Shown one piece after another: positions 1 through 5,567 of a DNA stretch of 5,567 bases; positions within the stretch are counted from its first letter, which is position 1, and every line of letters begins with the position of its first letter. Both the position numbers and the translations under genes were made by a program. The notes under the pieces are model-generated. The model was not told where the DNA came from and did no database searches. It worked only from the letters and a program-made list of their open reading frames with translations. Source of the DNA: Alphaproteobacteria bacterium (GTDB taxonomy: Bacteria > Pseudomonadota > Alphaproteobacteria > Rhodobacterales > Rhodobacteraceae). The stretch lies in contig JAURMY010000285.1 in the NCBI GenBank assembly GCA_030830465.1, positions 1-5,567 on the forward strand, in the 5' to 3' direction.

Positions 1-2
1 CG

Positions 3-398
3 GCCAAGGCGGCAGGGGCGAAATTTGCGGTGTCGCCCGGCGCCACGGATGCCCTTCTGGCGGCCTGCGAGGCCGCAAACCTGCCCCTGCTGCCAGGTGC
101 CGCAACCGCCTCTGAGGCGATGCGCCTGCTGGAGCGCGGCTATGACATGTTTAAATTCTTCCCGGCGGAAAATATCGGCGGCGCACCGGTGTTGAAAGCT
201 TTGGGCGCGCCGCTGCCGCAAATCGCTTTCTGTCCGACCGGCGGGATCAACCCGGCCAATGCGCTGTCTTATCTGGCGCTGCCGAATGTTCTGTGTGCCG
301 GGGGCAGTTGGGTCGCCCCGAAACCACTTGTGCAAGACGGCAAATGGGACGAAATTCAAGCCCTCGCCGCCAGTGCCAGCCGCTTGGGAAAGGCCTGA
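3..398 (+). CDS. eda: KDPG aldolase (2-dehydro-3-deoxyphosphogluconate aldolase), C-terminal part
   Basis: This is a partial gene whose start lies before the window. The reading frame is open from base 3 and gives 131 residues ending in TGA at 396-398; about 80 N-terminal residues are missing compared with the usual length of about 210. The enzyme cleaves 2-keto-3-deoxy-6-phosphogluconate into pyruvate and glyceraldehyde 3-phosphate, the last step of the Entner-Doudoroff pathway, in the cytosol. The signature FKFFPAE is present, and its lysine (codon 153-155) is the expected Schiff-base residue. The phosphate-binding motifs CPTGGI and AGGSW follow in the right order, as does the upstream SPG segment. 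The stop codon overlaps the pgi start by one base, so the two genes are probably translationally coupled within one operon. The visible part has no defect. Family assignment is secure from the motifs. Confidence 0.96.
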   Translation, partial: AKAAGAKFAVSPGATDALLAACEAANLPLLPGAATASEAMRLLERGYDMFKFFPAENIGGAPVLKALGAPLPQIAFCPTGGINPANALSYLALPNVLCAGGSWVAPKPLVQDGKWDEIQALAASASRLGKA

Positions 399-2017
399 TG
401 CAGACAGTTTGGACAGCCCTGAAACGCCACCACGCCACCGTCAAGGGGCGCAGGATACAGACGTTGTTTGACGACCCCGACCGGTTCACCGCCTTTTCGG
501 CGGCGTCAAACGACCTGTTGCTGGACTATTCCAAAACCAATATCGACGCGGCCGGGTTGCAGCATTTGCTGGACCTTGCGACCGGTGCGGGCCTTGCGGA
601 AAAGCGCGACGCCATGTTCCGGGGCGACCGGATCAACCGAACCGAGGATCGCGCTGTGTTGCACACCGCCCTGCGCCGGCCCGCCGCGGCGCCGGTGCCT
701 GTGGGCCTGGAGGCGATCCAGACTGAAATCCACGCCACTTTGGCGGCTATGCGGCAGTTTGCCGAGGGAATCCGGTCCGGCAGGATCGCCGCCACCGACG
801 GCAACCCTTTTTCCGATGTCATCAACATCGGCATCGGCGGATCGGACCTTGGGCCGGTGATGGCGACCCTTGCCCTGTCGCCCTATCACGACGGTCCGCG
901 CACGCATTTCGTCTCAAACGTGGATGGGGCGCATCTGGCCGACACCCTTAGGCCGCTGAACCCGCAGCGCACCCTTGTGATCATCGCGTCAAAGACCTTC
1001 ACGACGATTGAAACCATGACCAATGCCCAAAGCTGCATTCGCTGGCTGGAAAAGGCTTTGGGCGATGCGGCCCCGCGCCATCTGGCGGCGGTTTCCAGTG
1101 CCACGGACAAGACCGCCGCCTTTGGGATCGACCCGGCGCGGGTGTTTGGTTTCGGCGACTATATCGGCGGGCGCTATTCAATGTGGGGGCCTGTCGGCCT
1201 GCCGGTGATGCTGGCCGTTGGGCCGGATAATTTCGCGCGGATGCTGGACGGGGCCGCAGCGATGGACCGGCATTTTCAGACCGCCCCCTTTGCCCAAAAC
1301 CTGCCGGTTTTGCTGGCGCTGACCGGTATCTGGCACAACAATATCTGCGGCTATCCAACCCGCGCGGTGCTGCCCTATGACCAGCGGCTGGCGCGGTTGC
1401 CGGCCTATCTGCAGCAACTGGATATGGAGAGCAACGGCAAGTCGGTCACGCTTGACGGAGCCAACCCGGCCCAGGAAACCGGCCCCATCGTTTGGGGCGA
1501 GCCGGGCACCAATGGCCAGCATGCTTTTTATCAATTGCTGCATCAGGGGACCCGGATCGTACCCGCCGAATTCCTGATCGCGGCGCGCGGCCATGAACCC
1601 AACCTTGGGCATCATCATGACCTGCTGGTGGCGAATTGCCTGGCCCAGTCCAAGGCCCTGATGACCGGGCGCACAACGGACGAGGCCCGCGCCCTGGCCC
1701 GCGCCGAAGGCCTGACGGAAGCCGAGGCTGCCCGGATCGCGCCTCACCGCAGCTTTCCCGGCAACCGCCCTTCGGTGACGCTGGCCTATCCGATGCTGAC
1801 GCCTTTCACACTGGGCCAGATTGTTGCGCTCTACGAACACCGCGTCTTTTGCGAAGCGGCGATCTGGAACATCAATGCCTTTGACCAGTTCGGCGTGGAA
1901 CTTGGCAAGTCACTTGCGCGCGAAATGGAAGGCGCGGTGCGCGGCGACCCTGCCACGCAAAGCGATCCGACCAGCCGGGGCCTGTTGCAAGCGCTGAAAG
2001 GATTTCGCGGAGCGTAA
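398..2017 (+). CDS. pgi: Glucose-6-phosphate isomerase
   Basis: This complete gene encodes 539 aa, close to the usual 540-550. The enzyme interconverts glucose 6-phosphate and fructose 6-phosphate in the cytosol. All landmark motifs are visible: GIGGSDLG (145-152) and SKTFTT (198-203) for sugar-phosphate binding, GGRYSMWGPVG (257-267, first family signature), catalytic Glu368 in GEPGTNGQHAF, catalytic His407 in GHHHDLL, and Lys504 in FDQFGVELGK (second signature). I chose the ATG at 398 because it overlaps the eda stop (TGATG), has AAGG and GGGA sequences 4-8 bases upstream, and yields a protein of normal length. The in-frame GTG at 293 would run 106 bases into eda and add 35 residues with no family resemblance. 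Downstream of an Entner-Doudoroff gene, the enzyme probably returns fructose 6-phosphate to glucose 6-phosphate for cyclic or gluconeogenic flux; that role is an inference. Confidence 0.98.
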   Translation: MQTVWTALKRHHATVKGRRIQTLFDDPDRFTAFSAASNDLLLDYSKTNIDAAGLQHLLDLATGAGLAEKRDAMFRGDRINRTEDRAVLHTALRRPAAAPVPVGLEAIQTEIHATLAAMRQFAEGIRSGRIAATDGNPFSDVINIGIGGSDLGPVMATLALSPYHDGPRTHFVSNVDGAHLADTLRPLNPQRTLVIIASKTFTTIETMTNAQSCIRWLEKALGDAAPRHLAAVSSATDKTAAFGIDPARVFGFGDYIGGRYSMWGPVGLPVMLAVGPDNFARMLDGAAAMDRHFQTAPFAQNLPVLLALTGIWHNNICGYPTRAVLPYDQRLARLPAYLQQLDMESNGKSVTLDGANPAQETGPIVWGEPGTNGQHAFYQLLHQGTRIVPAEFLIAARGHEPNLGHHHDLLVANCLAQSKALMTGRTTDEARALARAEGLTEAEAARIAPHRSFPGNRPSVTLAYPMLTPFTLGQIVALYEHRVFCEAAIWNINAFDQFGVELGKSLAREMEGAVRGDPATQSDPTSRGLLQALKGFRGA

Positions 2018-2018
2018 G

Positions 2019-2045
2019 ACAGCCGCGAAATTCAAACTTGGCTGT
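2019..2045 (+). other. Weak inverted repeat just after the pgi stop
   Basis: ACAGCC (2019-2024) pairs perfectly with GGCTGT (2040-2045) around a 15-base loop, starting one base after the pgi stop codon. No U-rich tract follows, so it is not a classical intrinsic terminator. It could be a weak 3' end structure for the eda-pgi transcript or chance. It overlaps the promoter candidate at 2038-2067. Confidence 0.25.
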
Positions 2046-2067
2046 GGTCATAACGAAACCCTATACG
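2038..2067 (+). promoter_or_regulatory. Candidate sigma70-like promoter for the AEC permease gene
   Basis: TTGGCT (2038-2043, four of six matches to the -35 consensus) and TATACG (2062-2067, four of six matches to the -10) are separated by 18 bases, in the 125-base gap between pgi and the permease gene. Transcription from here would give a leader of roughly 70 bases containing the hairpin at 2107-2127. The match is weak and rests on sequence only. Alphaproteobacterial promoters are often poorly conserved, so the real one may lie elsewhere in the gap. Confidence 0.3.
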
Positions 2068-2106
2068 GCCCTTGCCTTGGGTCGAATTCACCGTCTTGAT
2101 ACCGCC

Positions 2107-2127
2107 GGCGCAGGACGGGCCTGCGCC
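2107..2127 (+). other. Strong GC-rich hairpin in the leader of the permease gene
   Basis: GGCGCAGG (2107-2114) and CCTGCGCC (2120-2127) form a perfect 8-bp stem with seven G-C pairs around the five-base loop ACGGG. The stem ends five bases before the GAAGG ribosome binding site (2132-2136) of the permease gene. No T-tract follows. It may be a U-less terminator ending transcription from pgi, or a leader element that affects translation or stability of the permease mRNA; the sequence alone does not decide this. Confidence 0.55.
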
Positions 2128-2142
2128 AGATGAAGGCGGCTG

Positions 2143-3090
2143 ATGCTGGACATTCTTTCAATCACCGGGGTGATTTTCGCGCTGATCGCGCTGGGATATC
2201 TGACCGTCATCTGGGGTCTGTTTTCCGACGGCGATCTGGCGGTTCTGGGGAAATATATCGTCAATCTTGCGCTGCCCGCACTGATCTTCAATGCCGTCGC
2301 CAGCCGGTCGCTGGCCGAGGTTTTCATCCCCGGATATGTCGGTGCCTATCTGATCGGATCGCTTGCGGTCTTTGCCTTTGGATATGGCTGGAGCCGCAAA
2401 ACCGCAGGTCTGGACCCCATCGCCAGCACCTTTCAGGCGACCGGCATGACCTGCTCCAACAGCGGTTTCGTCGGCTATCCGATCCTGTTGATGGCCCTGC
2501 CTGACATCGCGGCCAAAGCGCTTGCGATGAATATGATCGTTGAAAATCTGGTGATGATCCCGATGATTCTGGTCCTGGCCGAGCGCGCCACAAACGACGG
2601 TTTGATCGCCCGCCAGGTCGCGCGCAAGATCGCGCGGCGGCTGATGACGAACCCGATCATTCTGGCATTGGCGGCGGGTCTTGCCGTGTCTGTTACCGGC
2701 TTTACCCTGCCTGCTTTTGTGTCTGCACCGGTCAAGCTGATCGGGGCCTCAAGTTCGGCGGTTTCGCTGATTGTCATCGGCGGAACCCTGGCCGGCCTGC
2801 CCTTTGGGGCACTGAACCGGCGGGTGGTCGATGTGGCCCTTGGCAAGTTGCTGTTGCATCCGCTGGCGGTGGCGGGCGGTCTGGCGGCGATGGCCGTTCT
2901 GGGCGCGCCTTTGGCCGACCCGATGCTGGTTCAGGCCGCAATCCTGATGGCGGCCATGCCCGCCATGGGATTTTACCCCATTCTGGCGCGTCAGTACGGC
3001 CAGCAGGGTCCGGCGGCCCTGGCGATGCTGGTGATGACCGTTCTGTCATTTCCATCGATCAGTTTCGTACTGTGGCTGCTGACCGCATAA
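2143..3090 (+). CDS. AEC-family (auxin efflux carrier type) permease
   Basis: This complete gene encodes 315 aa, the usual length for bacterial AEC proteins. It is an inner-membrane secondary transporter. About ten hydrophobic segments can be read, at roughly 4-24, 37-54, 62-84, 104-125, 128-146, 170-190, 193-217, 229-253, 260-283 and 291-313, in two halves with a basic cytoplasmic loop between them (about 147-168, rich in Arg and Lys). Family features include NLALPALIFNAV (41-52) and NSGFVGYPI (106-114) in the first half and KLLLHPLAV (235-243) in the second. Characterised bacterial relatives carry organic acids such as malonate or malate, or amino-acid derivatives; the substrate here cannot be read from sequence. 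The ATG at 2143 has GAAGG six bases upstream. The gene is separated by 125 bases from pgi and 88 bases from aroQ, so it may be its own unit or the first gene of the downstream group. Family is secure, substrate unknown. Confidence 0.92.
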   Translation: MLDILSITGVIFALIALGYLTVIWGLFSDGDLAVLGKYIVNLALPALIFNAVASRSLAEVFIPGYVGAYLIGSLAVFAFGYGWSRKTAGLDPIASTFQATGMTCSNSGFVGYPILLMALPDIAAKALAMNMIVENLVMIPMILVLAERATNDGLIARQVARKIARRLMTNPIILALAAGLAVSVTGFTLPAFVSAPVKLIGASSSAVSLIVIGGTLAGLPFGALNRRVVDVALGKLLLHPLAVAGGLAAMAVLGAPLADPMLVQAAILMAAMPAMGFYPILARQYGQQGPAALAMLVMTVLSFPSISFVLWLLTA

Positions 3091-3115
3091 GGCATCTGTC
3101 GCAAGAAAACCGCTG

Positions 3116-3135
3116 TTACTGGCGCTTATTGGCGG
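3116..3135 (+). repeat. Tandem direct repeat with a 10-base period upstream of aroQ
   Basis: TTACTGGCG (3116-3124) is followed exactly ten bases later by TTATTGGCG (3126-3134), differing at one position. A looser third match begins near 3136 (TATTGTGCC). The spacing is about one helical turn, as expected for adjacent protein sites on one DNA face. Function is unknown and the copies are short. Confidence 0.4.
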
Positions 3136-3146
3136 TATTGTGCCAA
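3129..3146 (+). promoter_or_regulatory. Short inverted repeat upstream of aroQ (possible operator)
   Basis: TTGGC (3129-3133) and GCCAA (3142-3146) are perfect inverted arms with an eight-base spacer, centred about 40 bases before the aroQ start. The left arm overlaps the second unit of the direct repeat at 3116-3135. A competing four-bp hairpin (GTGC 3140-3143 with GCAC 3149-3152) shares bases with it. The layout would suit a dimeric regulator such as a LysR-type protein, but no regulator gene is in the window and the arms are short. Confidence 0.25.
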
Positions 3147-3178
3147 AAGCACCGGAATGAACCCAAAGGCGCGATCTG

Positions 3179-3619
3179 ATGAGCAAACTGATTTATATCC
3201 TGAACGGCCCCAACCTGAACCTTTTGGGCAAACGGCAGCCCGAAATCTATGGCCACGACACGCTGGACGATGTTGCGCGGAATTGTACGGCCGTGGGCAA
3301 GCAGACCGGTCTGGAGGTCAAACTGTTGCAGTCCAACTGGGAGGGCCAGATCGTTGACTGGATCCACGAAGCCCGCGAACTGGCCGCCGGTATCATCATC
3401 AATCCAGCGGCGCTGACCCACACTTCGGTTGCGGTTCTGGATGCACTGAACACCTTTGACGGCCCGGTGATCGAGGTGCATATCTCGCAAGTCCACAAAC
3501 GCGAGTCGTTTCGCCACCATTCCTATGTCAGCCTGCGCGCTGATGCGGTGATGGCGGGCTTTGGCATCGAAGGTTACGCGCTGGCGATGCGGCGCATGGG
3601 CAGCCTGCTGTCCGCGTAA
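3179..3619 (+). CDS. aroQ: Type II 3-dehydroquinate dehydratase
   Basis: This complete gene encodes 146 aa, the normal size of the small dodecameric type II enzyme. It interconverts 3-dehydroquinate and 3-dehydroshikimate in the cytosol, either in the shikimate pathway or in quinate/shikimate catabolism. The N-terminal NGPNLNLLG (9-17) is diagnostic. Residues aligning with the known active site are all present: Arg19, Tyr24 (catalytic, in PEIYG), Asn75 and His81 (NPAALTH), Asp88, His101 (EVHIS) and Arg112 (FRHHSYVS). The ATG at 3179 has AAGG nine bases upstream. The next gene, a ring-cleavage dioxygenase, starts 24 bases after the stop. The anabolic copy in many alphaproteobacteria sits next to accB-accC, which is not the case here, so this copy may serve a catabolic pathway; that is an inference. 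No sequence anomaly is seen. Confidence 0.96.
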   Translation: MSKLIYILNGPNLNLLGKRQPEIYGHDTLDDVARNCTAVGKQTGLEVKLLQSNWEGQIVDWIHEARELAAGIIINPAALTHTSVAVLDALNTFDGPVIEVHISQVHKRESFRHHSYVSLRADAVMAGFGIEGYALAMRRMGSLLSA

Positions 3620-3643
3620 TCTGGCGGAAACCGGGAGTCCAAG

Positions 3644-4531
3644 ATGATCCGAACCACCGATGATGTGACCAAGGCAACGCTGAAGGTCATGCAGCAGACC
3701 ACCGATCCAAGGTTGCGCGAGATCATGCTGTCGCTGGTCAGCCATTTGCACGGTTTTGTGCGCGACACCAAGCTGACCGAAGTAGAGTTTCGCGCCGCAA
3801 CCGCGCTTTTGAACGACATCGGCAAAGCCACCAACGACACCCATAACGAGGCGGTTCTGATGGCCGGCTCCCTTGGTGTTTCCGCGCTGGTCTGCCTGAT
3901 GAACAACACTGACGCGACAGAGCCGGAAACCTCGCAAAACACGCTGGGGCCGTTTTGGCGGATGAATTCCCCCATGGTGGAAAACGGCGGCACGATCCTG
4001 CGGTCGGAAACCGAAGGTTTGCCGATGTTCGTGAGCTTCCGTTTTCAGGACGCCAGCGGCGCGCCGATTGCCGGGGCCAAGGCCGATATCTGGCATGCCT
4101 CCCCCGTCGGGCTTTATGAAAATCAGGACAAGGATCAGGCCGACTATAACCTGCGCGGCACATTCACAAGTGATGCGGACGGGCGCATCTGGTTTCGGAC
4201 CATCCGCCCCTCGGGCTATCCGATTCCCACCGATACGGTGGTCGGGCGGCTGCTTGACGCGCAGAACCGGCACCCCTATCGCCCGGCGCATGTGCATGTT
4301 CTGGCCTATAAAGAGGGGTTCAAAACCCTGATCACCCAGATTTACGCCGATGATGATGAACATCTGGACTCTGACGTGCAGTTCGGTGTTACCCAAGCCC
4401 TGACCAGCCCTTATAAACGCCACACTTCACCCCACCCGGACCACCCCGACCTGACTGACTGGGTGTCGCTGGATCACGTCCTGACGATGCAGGAAGGTGT
4501 GATGAGCCTGCCGCGCCCGCCGATCAAATAG
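3644..4531 (+). CDS. Intradiol ring-cleavage dioxygenase, hydroxyquinol 1,2-dioxygenase-like
   Basis: This complete gene encodes 295 aa, the usual size for the catechol/hydroxyquinol 1,2-dioxygenase group. These cytosolic non-haem Fe(III) enzymes cleave an aromatic ring between two hydroxyls; hydroxyquinol gives maleylacetate. An N-terminal helical dimerisation domain (about 20-90, including SHLHGFVRDTKLTE) precedes LGPFW (101-105) and the catalytic beta-sandwich. The four iron ligands are visible: Tyr158 (GLYENQD), Tyr192 (SGYPIPTD), His216 and His218 (RPAHVHV); Arg188 is the usual conserved arginine. GLY, YPIP, VGRLL and GRLLDAQNRHPYRPAH resemble hydroxyquinol enzymes more than catechol enzymes, and the N-terminal domain rules against protocatechuate 3,4-dioxygenase. 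The ATG at 3644 has GGGAG six bases upstream. It sits between aroQ (24-base gap) and the XdhC-family gene (4-base gap), probably in one operon. No maleylacetate reductase is in the window. Family is secure; exact substrate is moderately certain. Confidence 0.92.
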   Translation: MIRTTDDVTKATLKVMQQTTDPRLREIMLSLVSHLHGFVRDTKLTEVEFRAATALLNDIGKATNDTHNEAVLMAGSLGVSALVCLMNNTDATEPETSQNTLGPFWRMNSPMVENGGTILRSETEGLPMFVSFRFQDASGAPIAGAKADIWHASPVGLYENQDKDQADYNLRGTFTSDADGRIWFRTIRPSGYPIPTDTVVGRLLDAQNRHPYRPAHVHVLAYKEGFKTLITQIYADDDEHLDSDVQFGVTQALTSPYKRHTSPHPDHPDLTDWVSLDHVLTMQEGVMSLPRPPIK

Positions 4532-4533
4532 GA
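4530..4533 (+). promoter_or_regulatory. AGGA ribosome binding site overlapping the dioxygenase stop
   Basis: AGGA at 4530-4533 shares bases with the TAG stop of the dioxygenase (4529-4531). It is only two bases before the ATG at 4536 but eleven bases before the in-frame ATG at 4545, so neither start has ideal spacing. Ribosomes finishing the dioxygenase would be placed to restart here, which supports translational coupling. Confidence 0.45.
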
Positions 4534-4535
4534 AC

Positions 4536-5453
4536 ATGAACTACATGGAAGACCCGATCGAAGCCCTGTCCGGCGCCACGCAGGAGGGCGTTCTGGCTGT
4601 GATCACCGGTGTTGAAGGTCCGTCTTACCGGCCGGTCGGCGCCGTCATGGCCCTGTTTGGGGAAAAACGGCGGGTCGGCACCCTGTCATCGGGCTGTATT
4701 GAATCCGATCTTGGCCTGCATGCCGAAACGGCGCTGGCCTCCGGCCGCCCGATCCGGTTGCGCTATGGGCGCGGCTCGCCCTTCATTGATATTCAACTGC
4801 CCTGCGGCGGCGGGCTTGATATTCTTCTGGTGCCGCGCCCGGACAAGGCGGTGTTGGCCGGCCTGTCGCGCAAACAGAAAAACCGCAGCGCCTGCACCCT
4901 GGTGATTGACCCCAACAGCGGCGGGCTGACGCTGCGCGATCAGGGTGAAACGGGTTTTGCCGGCTCGTTGTTTCAGGTGCGGTTCCTGCCCGAAATCTTT
5001 TTCTATGTGTTTGGAAAAGGGCCCGAGGCCAGCACCTTCACCGCCCTTGTGCAATCGGCGGGCTATCCCGGTCTGTTGCTGTCACCGGACGCCGAAACTC
5101 TGGCCACCGGCCGGCAAACCGGGGCGACAACCCGCCACCTGAAAACCGCGAAACTGCCCAAGGACATCCAGCCCGATCCCTGGTCGGCGGTTCTGTTGTT
5201 CTTTCACGACCATGAATGGGAGCCGCCAATCCTGAAACAGGCGCTTGACAGCCGCGCCTTTTATATCGGCGCACAGGGCAGCCAGCGGGCCCGCGACAAC
5301 CGGCTGGCGGAAATCCGGTCATTGGGCGTCAGCGAGGCGCAATTGGCGCGGCTGAAGGGACCGATCGGACTGGTGCCCTCGGCCCGCGATGCCCGCACGC
5401 TGGCGGTCAGCGTTCTGGCAGAGGTGTTAAGCGTGCGCGCCGGGATGATTTGA
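4536..5453 (+). CDS. XdhC/CoxI-family molybdenum-cofactor maturation protein
   Basis: This complete gene encodes 305 aa. XdhC proteins bind molybdenum cofactor, support its sulfuration and help insert it into xanthine dehydrogenase-type molybdenum hydroxylases in the cytosol; CoxI-type relatives serve CO dehydrogenase-like enzymes. The N-terminal XdhC/CoxI domain (about 10-100) shows TGVEGPSYRPVGA, VGTLSSGCIESD with conserved Cys54, and LPCGGG with Cys90. The C-terminal Rossmann-like domain (about 155-300) shows VFGKGPEA, AFYIGAQGSQRARDNRL and GPIGL, ending in the typical VSVLAEVLSVR helix. The protein is therefore full length. The ATG at 4536 lies four bases after the dioxygenase stop; the ATG at 4545, three codons later, is a real alternative because of AGGA at 4530-4533. 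No molybdenum hydroxylase lies in the window, so its client is unknown. A partner acting on an aromatic compound in the same pathway is possible but inferred. Confidence 0.88.
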   Translation: MNYMEDPIEALSGATQEGVLAVITGVEGPSYRPVGAVMALFGEKRRVGTLSSGCIESDLGLHAETALASGRPIRLRYGRGSPFIDIQLPCGGGLDILLVPRPDKAVLAGLSRKQKNRSACTLVIDPNSGGLTLRDQGETGFAGSLFQVRFLPEIFFYVFGKGPEASTFTALVQSAGYPGLLLSPDAETLATGRQTGATTRHLKTAKLPKDIQPDPWSAVLLFFHDHEWEPPILKQALDSRAFYIGAQGSQRARDNRLAEIRSLGVSEAQLARLKGPIGLVPSARDARTLAVSVLAEVLSVRAGMI

Positions 5454-5461
5454 CTGCCCGC

Positions 5462-5482
5462 AACGCTCGCGCGGACCGCGTT
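5462..5482 (+). other. Nested short inverted repeats after the XdhC-family gene
   Basis: AACGC (5462-5466) pairs with GCGTT (5478-5482). Inside lies a near-perfect palindrome, CGCGG-A-CCGCG (5470-5480). The element begins nine bases after the stop codon at 5451-5453. There is no T-tract. It may be part of a 3' end structure or a protein-binding site. Confidence 0.3.
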
Positions 5483-5497
5483 CAACCTGAATCACCA

Positions 5498-5530
5498 AAC
5501 GCTGCCTGAAATCAAAGATTTCAATGCGTT
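5498..5530 (+). other. Composite hairpin / inverted repeat downstream of the XdhC-family gene
   Basis: TGAAATC (5507-5513) and GATTTCA (5517-5523) form a perfect 7-bp inverted repeat around AAA. An outer 5-bp pair, AACGC (5498-5502) with GCGTT (5526-5530), extends it across a 4/2-base internal loop. The core is AT-rich and lacks a T-tract, so it fits an operator or transcript 3' end stabiliser as well as a terminator. Bases 5531-5567 hold no feature I can support. Confidence 0.45.
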
Positions 5531-5567
5531 AGGTCATGCAATTTGCGCCGGGTAAACCGCAATTGGC

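Noticed and set aside
293..397. Upstream GTG start for pgi at 293
   Set aside because: It would add 35 residues overlapping the eda coding region with no isomerase similarity, whereas the ATG at 398 has a good ribosome binding site and gives normal length.
1178..1840. 220-codon open frame on the - strand inside pgi
   Set aside because: It is fully antisense to conserved pgi catalytic regions and has no recognisable family or motif; it is a shadow of the pgi codon bias.
2130..2504. Open frame starting at the ATG at 2130, overlapping the permease gene
   Set aside because: Its translation has no family features, while the frame from 2143 encodes a complete AEC permease with a correctly spaced GAAGG site.
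3116..4423. 435-codon open frame on the - strand across aroQ and the dioxygenase gene
   Set aside because: It lies antisense to two genes with complete catalytic motifs. Its translation shows no recognisable domain, and long antisense frames are expected in GC-rich coding DNA.
3644..4531. Protocatechuate 3,4-dioxygenase, which would fit a classical quinate pathway after aroQ
   Set aside because: Protocatechuate enzymes lack the N-terminal helical dimerisation domain seen here and are encoded as alpha/beta pairs; the active-site motifs match the catechol/hydroxyquinol 1,2-dioxygenase group.
5543..5562. TTGCG / CGCAA inverted arms near the window end
   Set aside because: The arms are only five bases with a ten-base spacer and no pairing between them; this is likely by chance at this length.

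Overview
The window reads as part of the chromosome of a high-GC alphaproteobacterium, most likely a Rhodobacterales (Roseobacter/Paracoccus-like) species. This rests on GC-rich third codon positions, Entner-Doudoroff genes that overlap each other, and the general look of the proteins. No rRNA or other marker is present, so the assignment is an inference. All six genes lie on the + strand and no gene is visibly frameshifted. No tRNA, rRNA, CRISPR array, insertion sequence or phage gene is visible.

Left part (bases 1-2017), central carbon metabolism. The window opens inside eda (KDPG aldolase, C-terminal 131 residues). Its stop codon overlaps the start of a complete pgi (glucose-6-phosphate isomerase, 539 aa) by one base. 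The pair looks like the end of an Entner-Doudoroff operon.

Middle (2018-3178). A 125-base intergenic region holds a weak sigma70-like promoter candidate and a strong 8-bp GC-rich hairpin that ends five bases before the ribosome binding site of the next gene. That gene encodes a 315-aa permease of the AEC (auxin efflux carrier) family. An 88-base gap follows, with a 10-base-period direct repeat and a short inverted repeat.

Right part (3179-5453), a tight three-gene run: a type II 3-dehydroquinate dehydratase (aroQ-type) with every active-site residue in place; 24 bases later an intradiol ring-cleavage dioxygenase most like hydroxyquinol 1,2-dioxygenases; and 4 bases later an XdhC/CoxI-family molybdenum-cofactor protein. 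The spacing suggests co-transcription. The content suggests a hydroaromatic or aromatic catabolic unit, possibly using a molybdenum hydroxylase encoded outside the window, with the AEC permease as a candidate uptake system. The last 114 bases hold no gene but are rich in short inverted and direct repeats.

Most of the window is ordinary housekeeping and catabolic sequence. The most interesting points are the pairing of aroQ with the dioxygenase and XdhC genes, and the structured intergenic regions.
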